Program-made: the position numbers and the translations under genes
Origin: Ectobius pallidus
Taxonomy: Eukaryota > Arthropoda > Insecta > Blattodea > Ectobiidae
NCBI GenBank assembly: GCA_964059195.1
Contig: CAXKWD010000006.1
Location: 6,130,530 to 6,194,529, forward strand
DNA length: 64,000 bases
Direction: 5' to 3'
In this document: positions 21,004 through 31,365 of the stretch, piece by piece
How the letters are laid out: every line of letters starts with the position of its first letter
Position numbering within the stretch: position 1 is the first letter of the stretch
Notes under the pieces: generated by a model
Told to the model about the DNA's origin: nothing
Seen by the model: only the letters and a program-made list of their open reading frames with translations
The model's database searches: none

Positions 21004-22364
21004 CAGGGCGATCCATATAAAACTGAACAGTTTTAAAGACTTATAATTTCCCTCTGGAAAGTAATAAAAGATTGAAATTTGGTTTTATGATCTCAGTGGC
21101 TTTGGGAGAATCGATATTGGTAATAATGTTTGTACTCCTACCATCCATGCATTGTTGCCTTACGACTATTGTTGTTTATTAGTAATTAGTTTTCAGTCTC
21201 TAGTTTTGCAGTCAGAAACGAAAATGCAGTTCTCAATTCAGCAGCGTGTTTTTCTTGTGAAAACATATTGGTGTACGAAGTCATTGATTGAAACTCAACG
21301 GGCATTTAGAAGACAATTCAATGTGCGCAATATTCCAACAAGGGCAACAATTTTATCCATGGTGAGGAAGCTGGAGACAACTGGCTCTCTCCTCAGCGAA
21401 ACTGGGAAAAAAAGATCTGTGATGAGTCAAGAGTGTGTTAATGATGTTCGAGAACGTTTTGTGAACTCACCAAAGAAATCATTGCGCCGGTTGAGCCAGG
21501 AGACAGGCTACTCATATGGCACATGTCAGAGAGCTGCAAAGAAAGCAGGCCTACGAGCATACAGAGTGCATGTAGTGCATCAGTTAAAAGAACCAGACGC
21601 GGAAAAGCGAATGCGTTATTGCCAATGGTTTCAGGCTCTTCTTATTGCAACCCCAGACATTCTCTCCATAACCTGGTTTACAGATGAAGCATGGTTTCAC
21701 CTCTCAGGCTACATCAACACTCAAAACAGCAGGTATTGGGCTGCTGAGAACCCGAATATTATCCACGAAGCTCCATTGCATCCGGAAAAGGTTGGGGTCT
21801 GGTGTGCGGTGTCAGCTACCAGAATTGTTGGTCCCATTTTCTACGACACCAAGGTAAACACTGCGGTTTATGGTCGCATCTTCAATACATTCGTGGAACA
21901 ACTGGACGACATCGAATTAACAGAAGGTTATTTCCAGCAAGATGGCGCAACATGCCATACGTCTGGTGATTCCATGAAACTTATAGCCAGCTTCTTCGGT
22001 GATCGTCTTGTCTCAAACAATCTGTGGCCTCCCAGATCGCCAGACCTGACATCTCCAGATTTCTTCTTGTGGGGCTACCTTAAGGACAGGGTGTACAAGA
22101 ATAGACCGCGGTCACTTGCTGAACTCCGTGAAGCAATAAGGAATGAAATCAGTAACATTAACGAGGATACGCTTCGGAAAACGTCTCAGAATATGGTGCG
22201 ACGAGTACAGTTGTGTATGGATGCAGGTGGAGGACATTTTCAACATTTACTCTGAGGAATCTCCCAAAGGTACTCTGTAATTCAGCACAGTTGCATATGT
22301 ATGCTATTATTAGTTTAAAAGTTATAAGCCTTTAAAAGTGTTCAGTTTTATATGGATCGCCCTG
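21004..22364 (+). mobile_element. Tc1/mariner-superfamily transposon, apparently complete
   Basis: Its TIRs of about 40 bases, CAGGGCGATCCATATAAAAC and onward on both ends, differ at only about two positions, with TA at 21002-21003 and 22365-22366. The length is 1361 bases and the single transposase frame is open. The empty site in copy B of the host repeat (about 53155-53170, AAAAGCTATAAGTCTGTCAAA) confirms a simple TA duplication. It is the youngest-looking DNA transposon in the window and could be autonomous. Confidence 0.93.
21224..22255 (+). CDS. Transposase, DDE/D family, intact
   Basis: It would catalyse cut-and-paste excision and TA-targeted insertion of its own element, in the nucleus. 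The frame is open from 21152, but the internal ATG at 21224 gives MQFSIQQRVFLVK, where the conserved N-terminus begins, so I prefer it (343 residues). Residues 5-60 form the DUF4817-like helix-turn-helix (QRAFRRQFNVRNIPTRATIL); a second HTH-like region is RRLSQETGYSYGTCQRAAKK. Catalytic acids: D154 (WFTDEAWFHLSG), D240 (YFQQDGATCHTS) and D279 (SPDLTSPDFFLWGYLK), with 38 residues between the last two by my count. The C-terminus GGHFQHLL is shared with the mini-element at 28956. All three acids are present, so activity is possible. The subfamily name is left open. Confidence 0.92.
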   Translation: MQFSIQQRVFLVKTYWCTKSLIETQRAFRRQFNVRNIPTRATILSMVRKLETTGSLLSETGKKRSVMSQECVNDVRERFVNSPKKSLRRLSQETGYSYGTCQRAAKKAGLRAYRVHVVHQLKEPDAEKRMRYCQWFQALLIATPDILSITWFTDEAWFHLSGYINTQNSRYWAAENPNIIHEAPLHPEKVGVWCAVSATRIVGPIFYDTKVNTAVYGRIFNTFVEQLDDIELTEGYFQQDGATCHTSGDSMKLIASFFGDRLVSNNLWPPRSPDLTSPDFFLWGYLKDRVYKNRPRSLAELREAIRNEISNINEDTLRKTSQNMVRRVQLCMDAGGGHFQHLL

Positions 22365-22479
22365 TATAAGTTTGTAAAATTTCAAGTTTCTAGCTCATCT
22401 CGAAGTGGGTAAAAATTAATGCCAGCGAGTCAGTCAGCCATGTGGCTTTATATTGTGGGGATAAGATAATGTCTATTAG

Positions 22480-22745
22480 GACCATGCGCATGGTCTCGAG
22501 GTTAGTATCGCTGGTCATGGTTCCACTGGTTGTGTTCGATCCCCAGTACCTACTCGAATTTTCTGAGGTAGGGGGTGTACTCAGCCTCATACAAATTGAG
22601 GTCCGAATTAGAGGCTCTGGACAAGGAAATCATTAATAACGGCCGTGGATGTCGGCATACTGACCACATGCCCCCATTCCTGCTATCTGCCTATGGTAGA
22701 TGACGCAGATCCCTCCAGGAATGCAGAGCCATGGGGTTTAGTTTA
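22480..22745 (+). repeat. Long tRNA-derived SINE, degraded head
   Basis: GGTCTCGAGGTTAGTATCGC and TGTTCGATCCCCAGTACC are the A- and B-box regions. The body has GGTGTACTCAGCCTCATACA, GACCACATGCCCCCATT and CTATGGTAGATGACGCAG, as in the 7655-7945 copy but on the opposite strand. A related body sits at the matching place in repeat copy B (53350-53510), so this SINE predates the copying of that repeat. Confidence 0.8.
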
Positions 22746-23225
22746 GTGTCTAATAAAATGGTGAAATTAGCAATATAGATCTCGCCACAAAGTGATTACA
22801 TTGGCAATTGGCATTTCTGTAAGGGACTTCATGGCTGGCGCTGCTTGTAGAAATCAGCCGGCTCGACCCAAGATGCTCTAGTGGTGAATTCAAGAATCAC
22901 ATCTTGTTGCTACCTACTTTGCGACAACTAGAACTCTGAGAGCAGAGGAGTTCTACCACCAAGTCAAGCATCTCTCACACGCTTCTCACCCAAAGAATAA
23001 GGCAGGAAGTCGTTGCAAAGGCAAAGCGACAACCAGCCGGCATTTACATGTTTAAATGATCTAAAATTGTCAAATATCACGTGAAACATTTTTTCGGTCA
23101 ATAAGGTCAAGACAGTTTCGAAGCAGTTTATTAGAATAAAGTAATACAAAATCTAAATATTCTTTACATTAAAAACTGGTCGTTGTGCAACACTGCAACA
23201 TGATCAGAGGCCACCACTGAATTAT

Positions 23226-24477
23226 TGCCATCTTCTTAGTGTTTGTTTGTTGAAGTACAGACTTTTCATTAAAATACTATAAAGAGAAGTAATAATTGTA
23301 TAGTTAAAGGGTAAATATCTCAATTGTTTATGCAATTTTTCGAGTGCCGATATGAAGAATAGTTACTTGTTTATTTTGTAAAAAAAAATTTAGATTAACT
23401 GCGTCAAAATTATATTACAATTTTCAGTTTTAATATTTGTGTTTTATTAAGGCAGCTAAAATATTTTGTTTAAAACCTAAAACAGGCTATTGCACGAAAA
23501 TAAAAGGCTAAAATACCTTTTATAAAAGCATAAAACTCCGGGCCCTATATATTTCCACAAAATAGATGCTAAATTGGGCTTTACTCCGGCATCAGTCAAC
23601 TGAATTGATCCAAAATCAATAAGCTTCGTCCCATGGGTGTTATAAATGCATATACCAAGTTTTATGAAAATCCGATAATGCGTATTTGAGGCATCGCGCT
23701 TACAGACAGACGGACAGATATTTTCCCGTCTACCACACTATCTTGTAATGTACTGGTACCATTCTGGCACTGTTGTTACATACATTATAAAGGGCGAGGT
23801 TGGGTTTCAGTGGTGTGTTGTGGAGCAGCTACAGATTGCAAATCAGTTGAGCAATTTTGATTGCCACAACTATCAAACAACGATTGAGTACAGCCTAATT
23901 ACATAATGCAATCTAAGCATTATCTTGGTATAAGTAGGACTCCAAATATGTACAAGCAGAGTCAGGCAGCAGCCCTGTCTGTGGCCACGCCGCTCGGGCC
24001 TTTGGGCCCGAAAGAAGATTGAAGAGGCTACGACAACATCACCCCCTCAGCCCTTCCCGTGTGTGTGCTGTTAGCTGAGTGCCAACTTACGAAAGGTATG
24101 CAAATGTCTATATTATTATTATGTTATGGAGGCATTTCAATAAGTTGTATCAATGTGTAGAGTCATCATAAAACATGTGATTAAATATGAATATTAAAAC
24201 ATATTGTTTCTGTATGTAATATTATGTCTTCGATTATACAGTTAATATGTCAATACATAAAAGTATCACAATATACAAATAAATAAAGACATTTCGTCAT
24301 AACATATCCGCCATAACAGGTGAATTTAATATCTGAACGGGGCCCTTGCTTTCTCTCTGTGGAGCTCAAACTTGACCTAGCAATATTACCAGTTTGTTGA
24401 CTTACCAAGCTAATGAAGAAGTTATTGAACTCGTCTGCTGAGATTATGTTATTATTACTGAATTACACAGTACTCTA
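23226..24477. other. No gene recognised
   Basis: AT-rich sequence. A short GC-rich stretch at 23970-24080 is followed by AAAGGTATGC, a donor-like site, and TATAAAG lies at about 23786. This could be the 5' region of the LINE whose ORF1 follows, but nothing proves it. Confidence 0.4.
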
Positions 24478-25236
24478 ATGAATAGGGCAAGCAGTGCATC
24501 GTATAATTTTGATAAAATCAAGGGGATGTGCAGTGAAAATGGTGCTGAAAACTAGAACGACGACAAGGACAGCATAACCTCACTCCACAAAATCATAGAA
24601 TTATTACATAAAGATCTATATGGAGCTATAAATGAAATAAAGGTACTTAAAGATGAGAACGTATACCTGAATGAAAGACTTAATGAATTTTTAGAGCTGC
24701 CTTTAAGTGATATAGGATGTCAGAGAACATCAGACATATACCTGGCAAGAAACGTGGAAACGAGAAATTCACATGAAGTTCTACAAGACATTATTGAAGA
24801 AAGATCACACGAAGAAGCAGGAAACCTTGTGTTTAATAGAAATTTTACTACCAATACTCAGACATCAAGAACCGACACACAAAAATCGAACGATAATCTT
24901 CAACACAATGTAGGGGTGAGTTGGAGCGAATCTAACCTAAGAGTCAATCAAGAGTGTGGGAAACAGTTCAATATAAACGAGGGCATTCTCTTTCAAACAT
25001 AGAACAGATAAATTACGATAAATCTTTCCCTCCACTTAGGAATAGATTTGAACCTCTCCTCATACATAATGGTAGTGTAAATGACGCTGAGTCTGCCTTA
25101 TCCACAATCAACTCTAGGCCTACAGAGGCGGGTATCACAACCCAGAAAAGTTAAAAGGTAAAAAAAACAAAAATATCTCTGTATACGGACAGTTATGGTA
25201 GAGGACTATCATCCCGGCTGAACAATGTCAAAAATC
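24478..25236 (+). pseudogene. LINE ORF1-like protein with SGNH/esterase start, broken
   Basis: From the ATG at 24478 the frame reads through a helical, probably coiled-coil stretch (ELLHKDLYGAINEIKVLKDE) with a stop at 24553, to a stop at 25002. After a frame change it continues (FPPLRNRFEPLLI) and then, after another change, ISVYTDSYGRGLSSRLNN, which looks like the GDSL/SGNH motif block of the esterase domain found in ORF1 of some CR1/jockey-like LINEs. It is cut at about 25236, where an antisense reverse transcriptase fragment begins. Confidence 0.65.
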
Positions 25237-25515
25237 TCAAATCACAAATAGTGGTTTACAAGATTCTCTATTTTTCTTTCCACATATTATTCTTATTGCC
25301 CACTTTTGTAATCTAAATATTTTCTCGCTATGGGAAGAGTTGCCCCAGAATATGATCCCATACCTCATTACCAAGTGAAAATATGCAAAATATACCATAA
25401 GCAATGCATAATGATAATATGCATAGTAATGCATAATAATAATAATAATTACATCCTGTTTTAATATATTATAAAAAATTCTTAAAGCAAAGCACACTGA
25501 AAACTGACTGCTCAT
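25237..25515 (-). pseudogene. Inverted LINE reverse transcriptase fragment
   Basis: The peptide VYFAYFHLVMRYGIIFWGNS and its flanks match the LINE at 20381-20743 nearly residue for residue. Against that copy it carries an insertion of TGCATAATAATAAT-type repeats at about 25395-25455. It is opposite in strand to the ORF1 it abuts. It begins inside the thumb region and lacks the LINE 3' end. Confidence 0.85.
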
Positions 25516-26640
25516 CAGGTAGCATTTATGGGCCTCAAGGAGAAAGTGAAAGTTAGTAATTAATTAAGTAGTGATGACAATGTGAAACAAATGGATCAAT
25601 ATGGTCTTGGTTCTAGGCTGCCCAGCCAGTGCAAAATTAATGTCACTATTCCTAACCTAACTACCACTAATCTAGCATTATCATAAAAAAATTAATTACT
25701 GTGATTCAAATTACTACCACTGCTAAACTAATATCACTATTAATTACATAAATACCACATTTTTAGGATTACACGTACAGCCCTAGTAGCACACTTCGTT
25801 GGCCCAACAGAGGGATTTGGTTGGCATGGTAGGGATATGTTGGGAAAAGGTTCGTTGTAATTTCCTCCTTTGGGCCAATTCATTTGTTGGTTGGCGTTAC
25901 CTACCGCCCTACCGTTGGGGTTATGATTGTTGGCCCAACGTTGGAATATGATCGCATTTATCTTCTCACCAGTCTTCGGCAATTTCCGGCGCGTGTTCGT
26001 AGGTCTCGGCAGAGCACCGTAACGGTCATTCCTCATTCGCCATCTTGATATGTACAGAAGTTAACACTGTTTTGATTCTCATTCATATTTCATACATAAT
26101 ATTAGGTAAGCCCTTTGGTTGTTCTCTTAAAATAACGTTATCATTTTTACACAATACTGTATCATGAGTGTTCCATTCATATTATAATTGAAGGTTCGTT
26201 CAACGTTACAGTACTGTAATTTCCTATTGCAAATTTGTTTCAGATGATTTACATAAAGAAAGGCAGAAGGAAGCAGAGAAGGAGCATCATATAAGCAACG
26301 AAATTCCAACTGAATTGAAACGCAGTTCAAGATCAGCAGTTCTACAGTTAAAATCTACATCAATTGCGGGATTTTCAAGATTTCAAACTTGCAAGTAGTC
26401 TACATGGAGCATGCATGATTATTTGTCAGAATCAAGTTTTTTCGAGAAGTAGGGCCTACCCAGTAAAAATGTTAAGGTATAAATATTTCATTTATTATTA
26501 AAATGTAGATGCCCTCATTATATAGTCTAAAAAATCCAGGGAATGTTGCCAGTAACATTTAAATATGATGTTAATCTTTATATTCTCATATAAGTTATAA
26601 TGTGCACTCCTAGCCTTTAATTGCCGGTACTTCATTATTA

Positions 26641-27001
26641 AGCTCTATCCACAATGTGCAGTTGGGCGCTTGAGAGCTGCCCAGAATATGAAGTAAACAT
26701 TGAGGTTAGGGAAACATTTTACAGTACAAATAATGGGAAGGAATCGATTTATAGTGCATAATATGTAGGCTATAATAAATACATCTTGCTTTTCATAGTA
26801 ACCTAATCTATTTCTTTGCACTAGTAGGCCTAAATAATTTTCAATCTCGTAATATGTAACTTGCAGTTGGGGTAGGTAGTCGAAGATGAATTTCTCGACT
26901 GCTGACAGCAACTGTACTTTGTGAATGGCGTACATTACTCACCACATGTTTTACTTTGACTACCGACTACAGACTGCCAACTGCACATTGTGGATAGAGC
27001 T
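26641..27001. mobile_element. 361-bp MITE with TTA target duplication
   Basis: TIRs AGCTCTATCCACAATGTGCA on the left and the exact complement on the right, continuing GTTGG, flanked by TTA at 26638-26640 and 27002-27004. The mirrored arm at 28015-28560 lacks it, confirming an insertion. A 3-bp TTA duplication would suit PIF/Harbinger, but the TIR does not start with G, so the family is uncertain. Confidence 0.85.
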
Positions 27002-27484
27002 TTAGGCCTAATACGTTAGTTATATAATCAACTCTACCAAGTAACTTGCATTCTATTTGCCTGTATAATTTAAAAACATAGTTCATGACAGGGTTAAAAA
27101 ATGCATTTACATTATGTTTGAATAACCGTCTAAATCTGATTAGCTTAACTTGATTGCTAGAATGCTTTTCCATCAAATTGTTTCATCTATCCCTATAGGC
27201 CTATATGTGCACTTAATAGATTAGGTTATTTAAAACATCTTTACGAAATCATGTAAAATCTCTTCACAAATTTCTAAAGAATTCTATCTGTTCTATTCTT
27301 AATTTAGGCTTACATTCAGTCATAATTTTGGTTATAACCCCAATAGGCTACAGTTTGTAGAATTCAATTTAAAATGAACTCTAAAATGTTGTGTGTAGGC
27401 CTAATCAATTTCGCTAATGATCTTAACATCAGTCTTTGTAAAAGTAAAATATTACTAGATTATGGAATAAAATGGGAATAATGG

Positions 27485-27690
27485 AACTTTGTGCCCCACG
27501 CGTTCCCCTTTCCACTCGCCTGGCTGCTTCCCGCATGCCACCTGCACGCTTCCCCACAGGTCATTCCGTCATGCCTGTAGCCGCTGCTCAACGCCGGTAA
27601 TGCGTAATTGCGATTGGCATGTCACCTAATATTTCACAAGAAAAATAAAATACCCTTGCACCTGGCATTCAACCCAATTCTGTACTAATT
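27485..27690 (-). repeat. Copy of the GTGCAAGGG dispersed repeat
   Basis: Reverse strand: GGTGCAAGGGTATTTTATTT, TTGTGAAATATTAGG, GCATTACCGGCG, GAAGCGTGCAGG and GAGTGGAAAGGGGAAC, the same word order as at 550-745. Confidence 0.8.
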
Positions 27691-28010
27691 CCATCCTACT
27701 ATCCCCCACAAATCCTATTTCCCTTAAATCTACATCCTAATATTTTCTTTCCACCTACGTCTAAGTCTTCCAAGTGGTCATTTCCCTTTGGGTCTCCTAC
27801 TCAGCATTTTTTAGATGTCTTTCCCCCCCATACGCACAACATGTTTAGCCCATTTCATTCCCTGTGATTTAATCTCCCTTACTATATCTGGTGGCGAGTA
27901 CAGATTATGAAGCTCGTCATTATGCAGTTTCCTCCAGTCCCCATTTTCATCTCTCCCATAGGCCCAAATATTTTCCTAAGCAGCCTGTTTTCGAACACAC
28001 TCAGATTATG
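27690..28010 (-). pseudogene. LINE C-terminal tail, decayed
   Basis: Reverse strand frames read RLLRKIFGPM, GGNCIMTSFI-type sequence and then KSQGMKWAKHVVRMGG, resembling the common insect LINE tail LRKIFGPKR ... LHNDEL ... RLRWAGHVARM ... GRPRRRWEDNI. Several frameshifts and stops are present. It lies in the spacer between the two inverted arms. Confidence 0.65.
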
Positions 28011-28955
28011 TTACAAACTGCATCTTACAATCAAAATTGTAATTGAATGTAATTTAAGAATATAATAAATAGAATTATTATGAATTTTGAAGAGATTTTA
28101 CACAAATTTTTAAAGCTTTTTTAAGCCTATATTGAAGTGTTTTAAATATTATTTGATAATGAATAAGCTAATCTAAGTGCATAGGTCTATAGGAATAGAT
28201 GGAACAGCATTTTAGAAATAAAGCTCTTACAGGTTAAGCTAATCAGATTAGACTGTTTTTCAAACATAATGTAAATACGCCTTTTAACCCTGTTATGAAC
28301 TATGTTTTTAAATTATACAGGCAAATAGAATGGAAGTTACTTGATAGAGTTGATTATATTTCTAACGTATAGGCCTAATAATGGTGATGCTATAACTGGT
28401 CACAAGACAGCTGTATAACAAATTAACTAATCACAGTAGGCTAAAAGATTGCACATTGTTACTTATATGAGAATATAAAGATTAACACCATATAATATTG
28501 TAAACGTTAATGGTAACATTCTTGGATTTCCTAGACTATATTGAGGGCATAAGGTGGAAAGATCAACTTACATAAATCAACTATTCTCACATTACATAAA
28601 AATGAAGTTTATTAATATATGTTATGTAGTTCATAATATATATATCTGACTTATCCATAACTTGTAAAGCAGCAATAACAATAAACTATTCATTATTCAT
28701 TTCTCTGAATTTTATTTAGCCTATAGCCAAGATTCTTTCCATATGTTATACCATGTATCACCATTTTTCTGAGATATAGAATTCTGGACCAGGGTGCACA
28801 TAGCCTCATGAAGACGAGGAGCCACTTGATAAAGAAATAGCGGCTTCAGTCATGAAGACCACCATCTGCCAATGTAGAAGAATGGAGGAAGAAGATGCAA
28901 CATGGGTAGTAGGCCTTGTCCCCTCATGGGATGAAGATCTCGACCATTAGTATTA

Positions 28956-29454
28956 CAGTGCTTTCACTGTACGACTTGGCCGGCAATCGCACGGGCCGAC
29001 TATCCGTGACTCATGCATCAAGCGCCCAAGTGATGCCTCGTTGTCTCACCGCTGAAGTCTAGCATGTGATCTGATTGCGTTCACACGTGAATAATTATTA
29101 CAGCAGTGTTTGTGTTTTTTTATGGTTAAAGTAGTTTTTAGTTTTGCTTGAAGTGTTTTAAAAATGCCACGACATAATTATACATTAGAACTACTGCGTG
29201 TGAATAGCAATTTCCTCAAAAGGTGCCGTAGATGTAATGATGCAGAAGGACGGCATTTCCAACATCTCCTGTGATAAGGTAAGTTTGTATTTTTATTTTA
29301 TATTATCATATTTTATTGTGAATACAATTACGGAAATATATACGATTCGCCGGGAGTACCGTGATATGTCACGCGCCTGGTCCCGCATGCGGTTTATCTG
29401 TGACGGTGGAGCGGCCTGTGCAATTGCCGGCCAAGTCGTATAGTGAAAGCACTG
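28956..29454 (+). mobile_element. Mini-element of Tc1/mariner type with 45-bp TIRs
   Basis: TIRs CAGTGCTTTCACTGTACGAC and onward through TTGGCCGGCAAT, with TA at 28954-28955 and 29455-29456. The 499-bp element encodes only a 36-residue peptide joining the start and end of a transposase. It is an internal-deletion MITE whose parent must be a DUF4817/DDE type related to, but distinct from, the 21004 element (the TIRs differ). Confidence 0.88.
29164..29274 (+). CDS. 36-codon transposase deletion fusion
   Basis: The frame begins MPRHNYT, the usual start of DUF4817-type transposases (M-x-R-H-x-Y-T), and passes directly into RVNSNFLKRCRRCNDAEGRH and FQHLL, stop, which is the C-terminal end of the same family (compare GGHFQHLL at 22240). 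The whole helix-turn-helix and catalytic region is missing, yet the frame is open with its own start and stop. It cannot be an enzyme; the openness may be chance after deletion. Confidence 0.75.
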   Translation: MPRHNYTLELLRVNSNFLKRCRRCNDAEGRHFQHLL

Positions 29455-29461
29455 TATAACC

Positions 29462-29998
29462 ATCAATAAGCCATCCAAATCCAATGATTTCCCTATATTC
29501 CTCCATTAGGTTCTGCTTTTTGTCTTGGTTTCATGTTTATTTTATCATAATTAGGTAGTTAATAAAATATTTTCCTCAGCAACTGCAATTTAAGAATGAT
29601 TAGCAAGTCCATGCAAATCTTTCACACTTCGCCCCTTTTGATAGGTGCCCAGGAAAACTAGGCATTTAGCTAACTAATAAATTCATTCTTATACATTCAC
29701 AAAATACAGTATACGGTTGAATTAAGAGCAACATATGAACTGTATACTGTGTTTTGTGAATCTGTATGAGTGAATTTATTAGTTAGCTAAATACTTGGTT
29801 TTCTTGGACTATTATCAAAAGGGGTGAAGTGCGAAAGATTTGCATGGATTTATAAGTCATTCTTAAATTGCAGTTGCTGGGGTAAATATTTTATCAACTA
29901 CCTAATTGTGACAAAATAAACATGAAACCAAGGCAAAAAGCAGAACCCAATGGAGGAATGTAGGGAAATCGTTGGATTTTGGTTGGCTTATGGATGGA
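29462..29998. repeat. ~540-bp near-perfect palindrome
   Basis: Centred near 29728. Outward from the centre both arms carry AACATATGAACTGTATAC-type sequence, TTAGTTAGCTAAAT, AAAAGGGG, TTTGCATGGA, CAACTGCAATTTAAG, AAATATTTT, CATGAAACCAAG and CCTCCATT in mirrored order, out to ATAAGCCATCCAAATCCAA on the left and its counterpart on the right. It would form a long hairpin in RNA or single-stranded DNA. It lies just inside the right end of the 25781-30240 element. Confidence 0.9.
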
Positions 29999-30240
29999 AT
30001 TATGTTGGAATTCGGATGGCAACAGTTGGCATTCTGTTGGCATTACAATGATGGCCCAACAGATCGCCAACGAACATTCCCAACTGTTGGGATTTTGTTG
30101 GATATTGGTTGGCTACAGTTGGCAATTGGTTGGGTAAAATGCACTTTGCCAACGGAACCCCGACGGGCATTCCTAACCGTTGGCCAACGAAACATGGTGA
30201 TCATTTCCCAACATTGGCCCAACGATCTGTGCTACTAGGG

Positions 30241-31042
30241 AGGGTATGAGCTGACTTTGTATTTGGTATGTTTACAATAGAACGCAGGGAGAAACATAGT
30301 TTGTGTAATTTTTTTTTAGTATGTTTATGCCAGTTCACATTTATTTACCCAAATATTTGTTTCAGTTACAATCATGGTACATGATGGTGGGAAGATCCAC
30401 ATTCTTGTTATAATAAGGGAATCCTACAGTATTTCTTTGTAAACGACTATATATTGCTTATTTTATAGTTACATCTGTAGCAGAGTTATTTATAACATCT
30501 CTGTTATCGGAACTGTTCTTCAAACAGTTTTCACCCTATTTATCCCATGATCCTGTTTATTCGTATTTCCGAAGTGCCAACAATCTGCCACTTACCAAGG
30601 GGTTTTAAGCCGAAAATGTTTAATACGTAAACAAAATCTCATAAGTAATATAATAATAATAATAGCCTGTTATGTTCCATGAAGGGCAAAGAGTAATATA
30701 CTAGAGAATAGCTCTCAGTTCTCTAGCTTGGTGAGCTATTCCGCAATAAAGTTGTTTAATAGATGTGTTCATTGTGGGATGTCTCGGTTCGACATTAATT
30801 TGTCTTGTCTTAGGATTCTTATACTTCTTATTATACACTACAGTTACGCCTGATTGCCTACACGATGCACACTACACAACACCTGTTTTTAGTTGCCCTG
30901 TCTGATTGTGGTTCTACTGGTGGGTTTGTCCACTTGTGAGTCAACCTTCGATTACTCTTCATGTTCCTCTGATCTTTGTTATGCAGGACCACTGTTGACC
31001 CGCTTGTAACAATACTTAATAGATAAATTCATTAAAGTTTAT
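30241..31042. other. No gene recognised
   Basis: AT-rich sequence without coding signal or structured repeats that I can see. Confidence 0.5.
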
Positions 31043-31365
31043 CTCTATATATATAAAAGGCTTTGTCCTGACTGACTGACTGAATGACAGGAATCAACGT
31101 ACAGCCTAAACTATAACAGGTAGAGACTTGGAATTTTGACAGTACCTTCGCTTCATAATGTAGGTGCTCACTAAGAAAGGATTTTGAAAAATTCTGATTC
31201 TAAATGCCAAAAATTAAATGTTTTTGAAAATACTTAATCCCTTTTTACATAGAATTATCAAAACAAATTCACAGAACGTATTGTTACCAGTGGTATCAGG
31301 TGGGCTTGGATTAAATTAAATGGATGTTTGACAAATTAGAGAAGGTATCATTATAATTCATATTA
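31043..31365 (+). mobile_element. Helitron 5' end, truncated by the next copy
   Basis: TCTCTATATATATAAAAGGC followed by TTTGTCCTGACTGACTGACTGA is the standard look of insect Helitron 5' ends. After about 320 bases a different Helitron begins at the dinucleotide junction A/TC at 31365-31366. The 3' end of this element is not seen. Confidence 0.65.

Larger units (their letters stand above)
20950..23225 (+). repeat. Unclassified dispersed repeat, copy A (filled site)
   Basis: The segments 20950-21003 and 22365-23225 match 53105-54005 in the same order: GCTAAAAGCTATAAGT, TTTCTAGCTCAT, TACTCAGCCTC, TTTAGTGTCTAATA, GGCAATTGGCAT, and ACTGGTC(g/a)TTGTGCAACACTGC. The mariner-superfamily element at 21004-22364 is inserted after AAAGCTA. 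The repeat includes the SINE-like body at 22480-22745. I do not recognise the family and see no conserved protein. Confidence 0.8.
26515..28560. repeat. Diverged large inverted repeat, arms about 26515-27355 and 28015-28560
   Basis: The left arm contains TATACAGGCAAATAG-type, TAACCCTGT, CATAATGTAAAT(g/a)C and GAGAATATAAAGATTAA words that recur in reverse complement in the right arm in mirrored order, for example ACTTGCATTCTATTTGCCTG at 27043 against CAGGCAAATAGAATGGAAGT at 28319. The left arm is longer because it carries a 361-bp MITE. The spacer (27480-28010) is later-arriving repeat DNA. Divergence between the arms is moderate, so the inversion is old. Confidence 0.8.
25781..30240. mobile_element. 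4.46-kb TIR element with TTGGCCCAAC-rich ends, family unknown
   Basis: The left end CCCTAGTAGCACACTTCGTT and the right end (complement CCCTAGTAGCACAGATCGTT) match over 13 bases and then 6 more. About 180 bases inside the left end and 270 bases inside the right end are built from repeated GTTGG/CCAAC words. I could not find a clear target duplication, so it might be two related ends and not one element. No transposase was found. The interior holds large inverted repeats, a MITE, a LINE tail, a dispersed repeat and a mini-mariner. A small frame at about 26245-26399 after a TTTGTTTCAG acceptor-like site is unassigned. Confidence 0.6.

Noticed and set aside
22964..23149. Coding sequence shared by repeat copies A and B (IFDNxxSFKHVN)
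   Set aside because: The match reflects nucleotide identity of the repeats. Frames break soon on both sides and differ in length.
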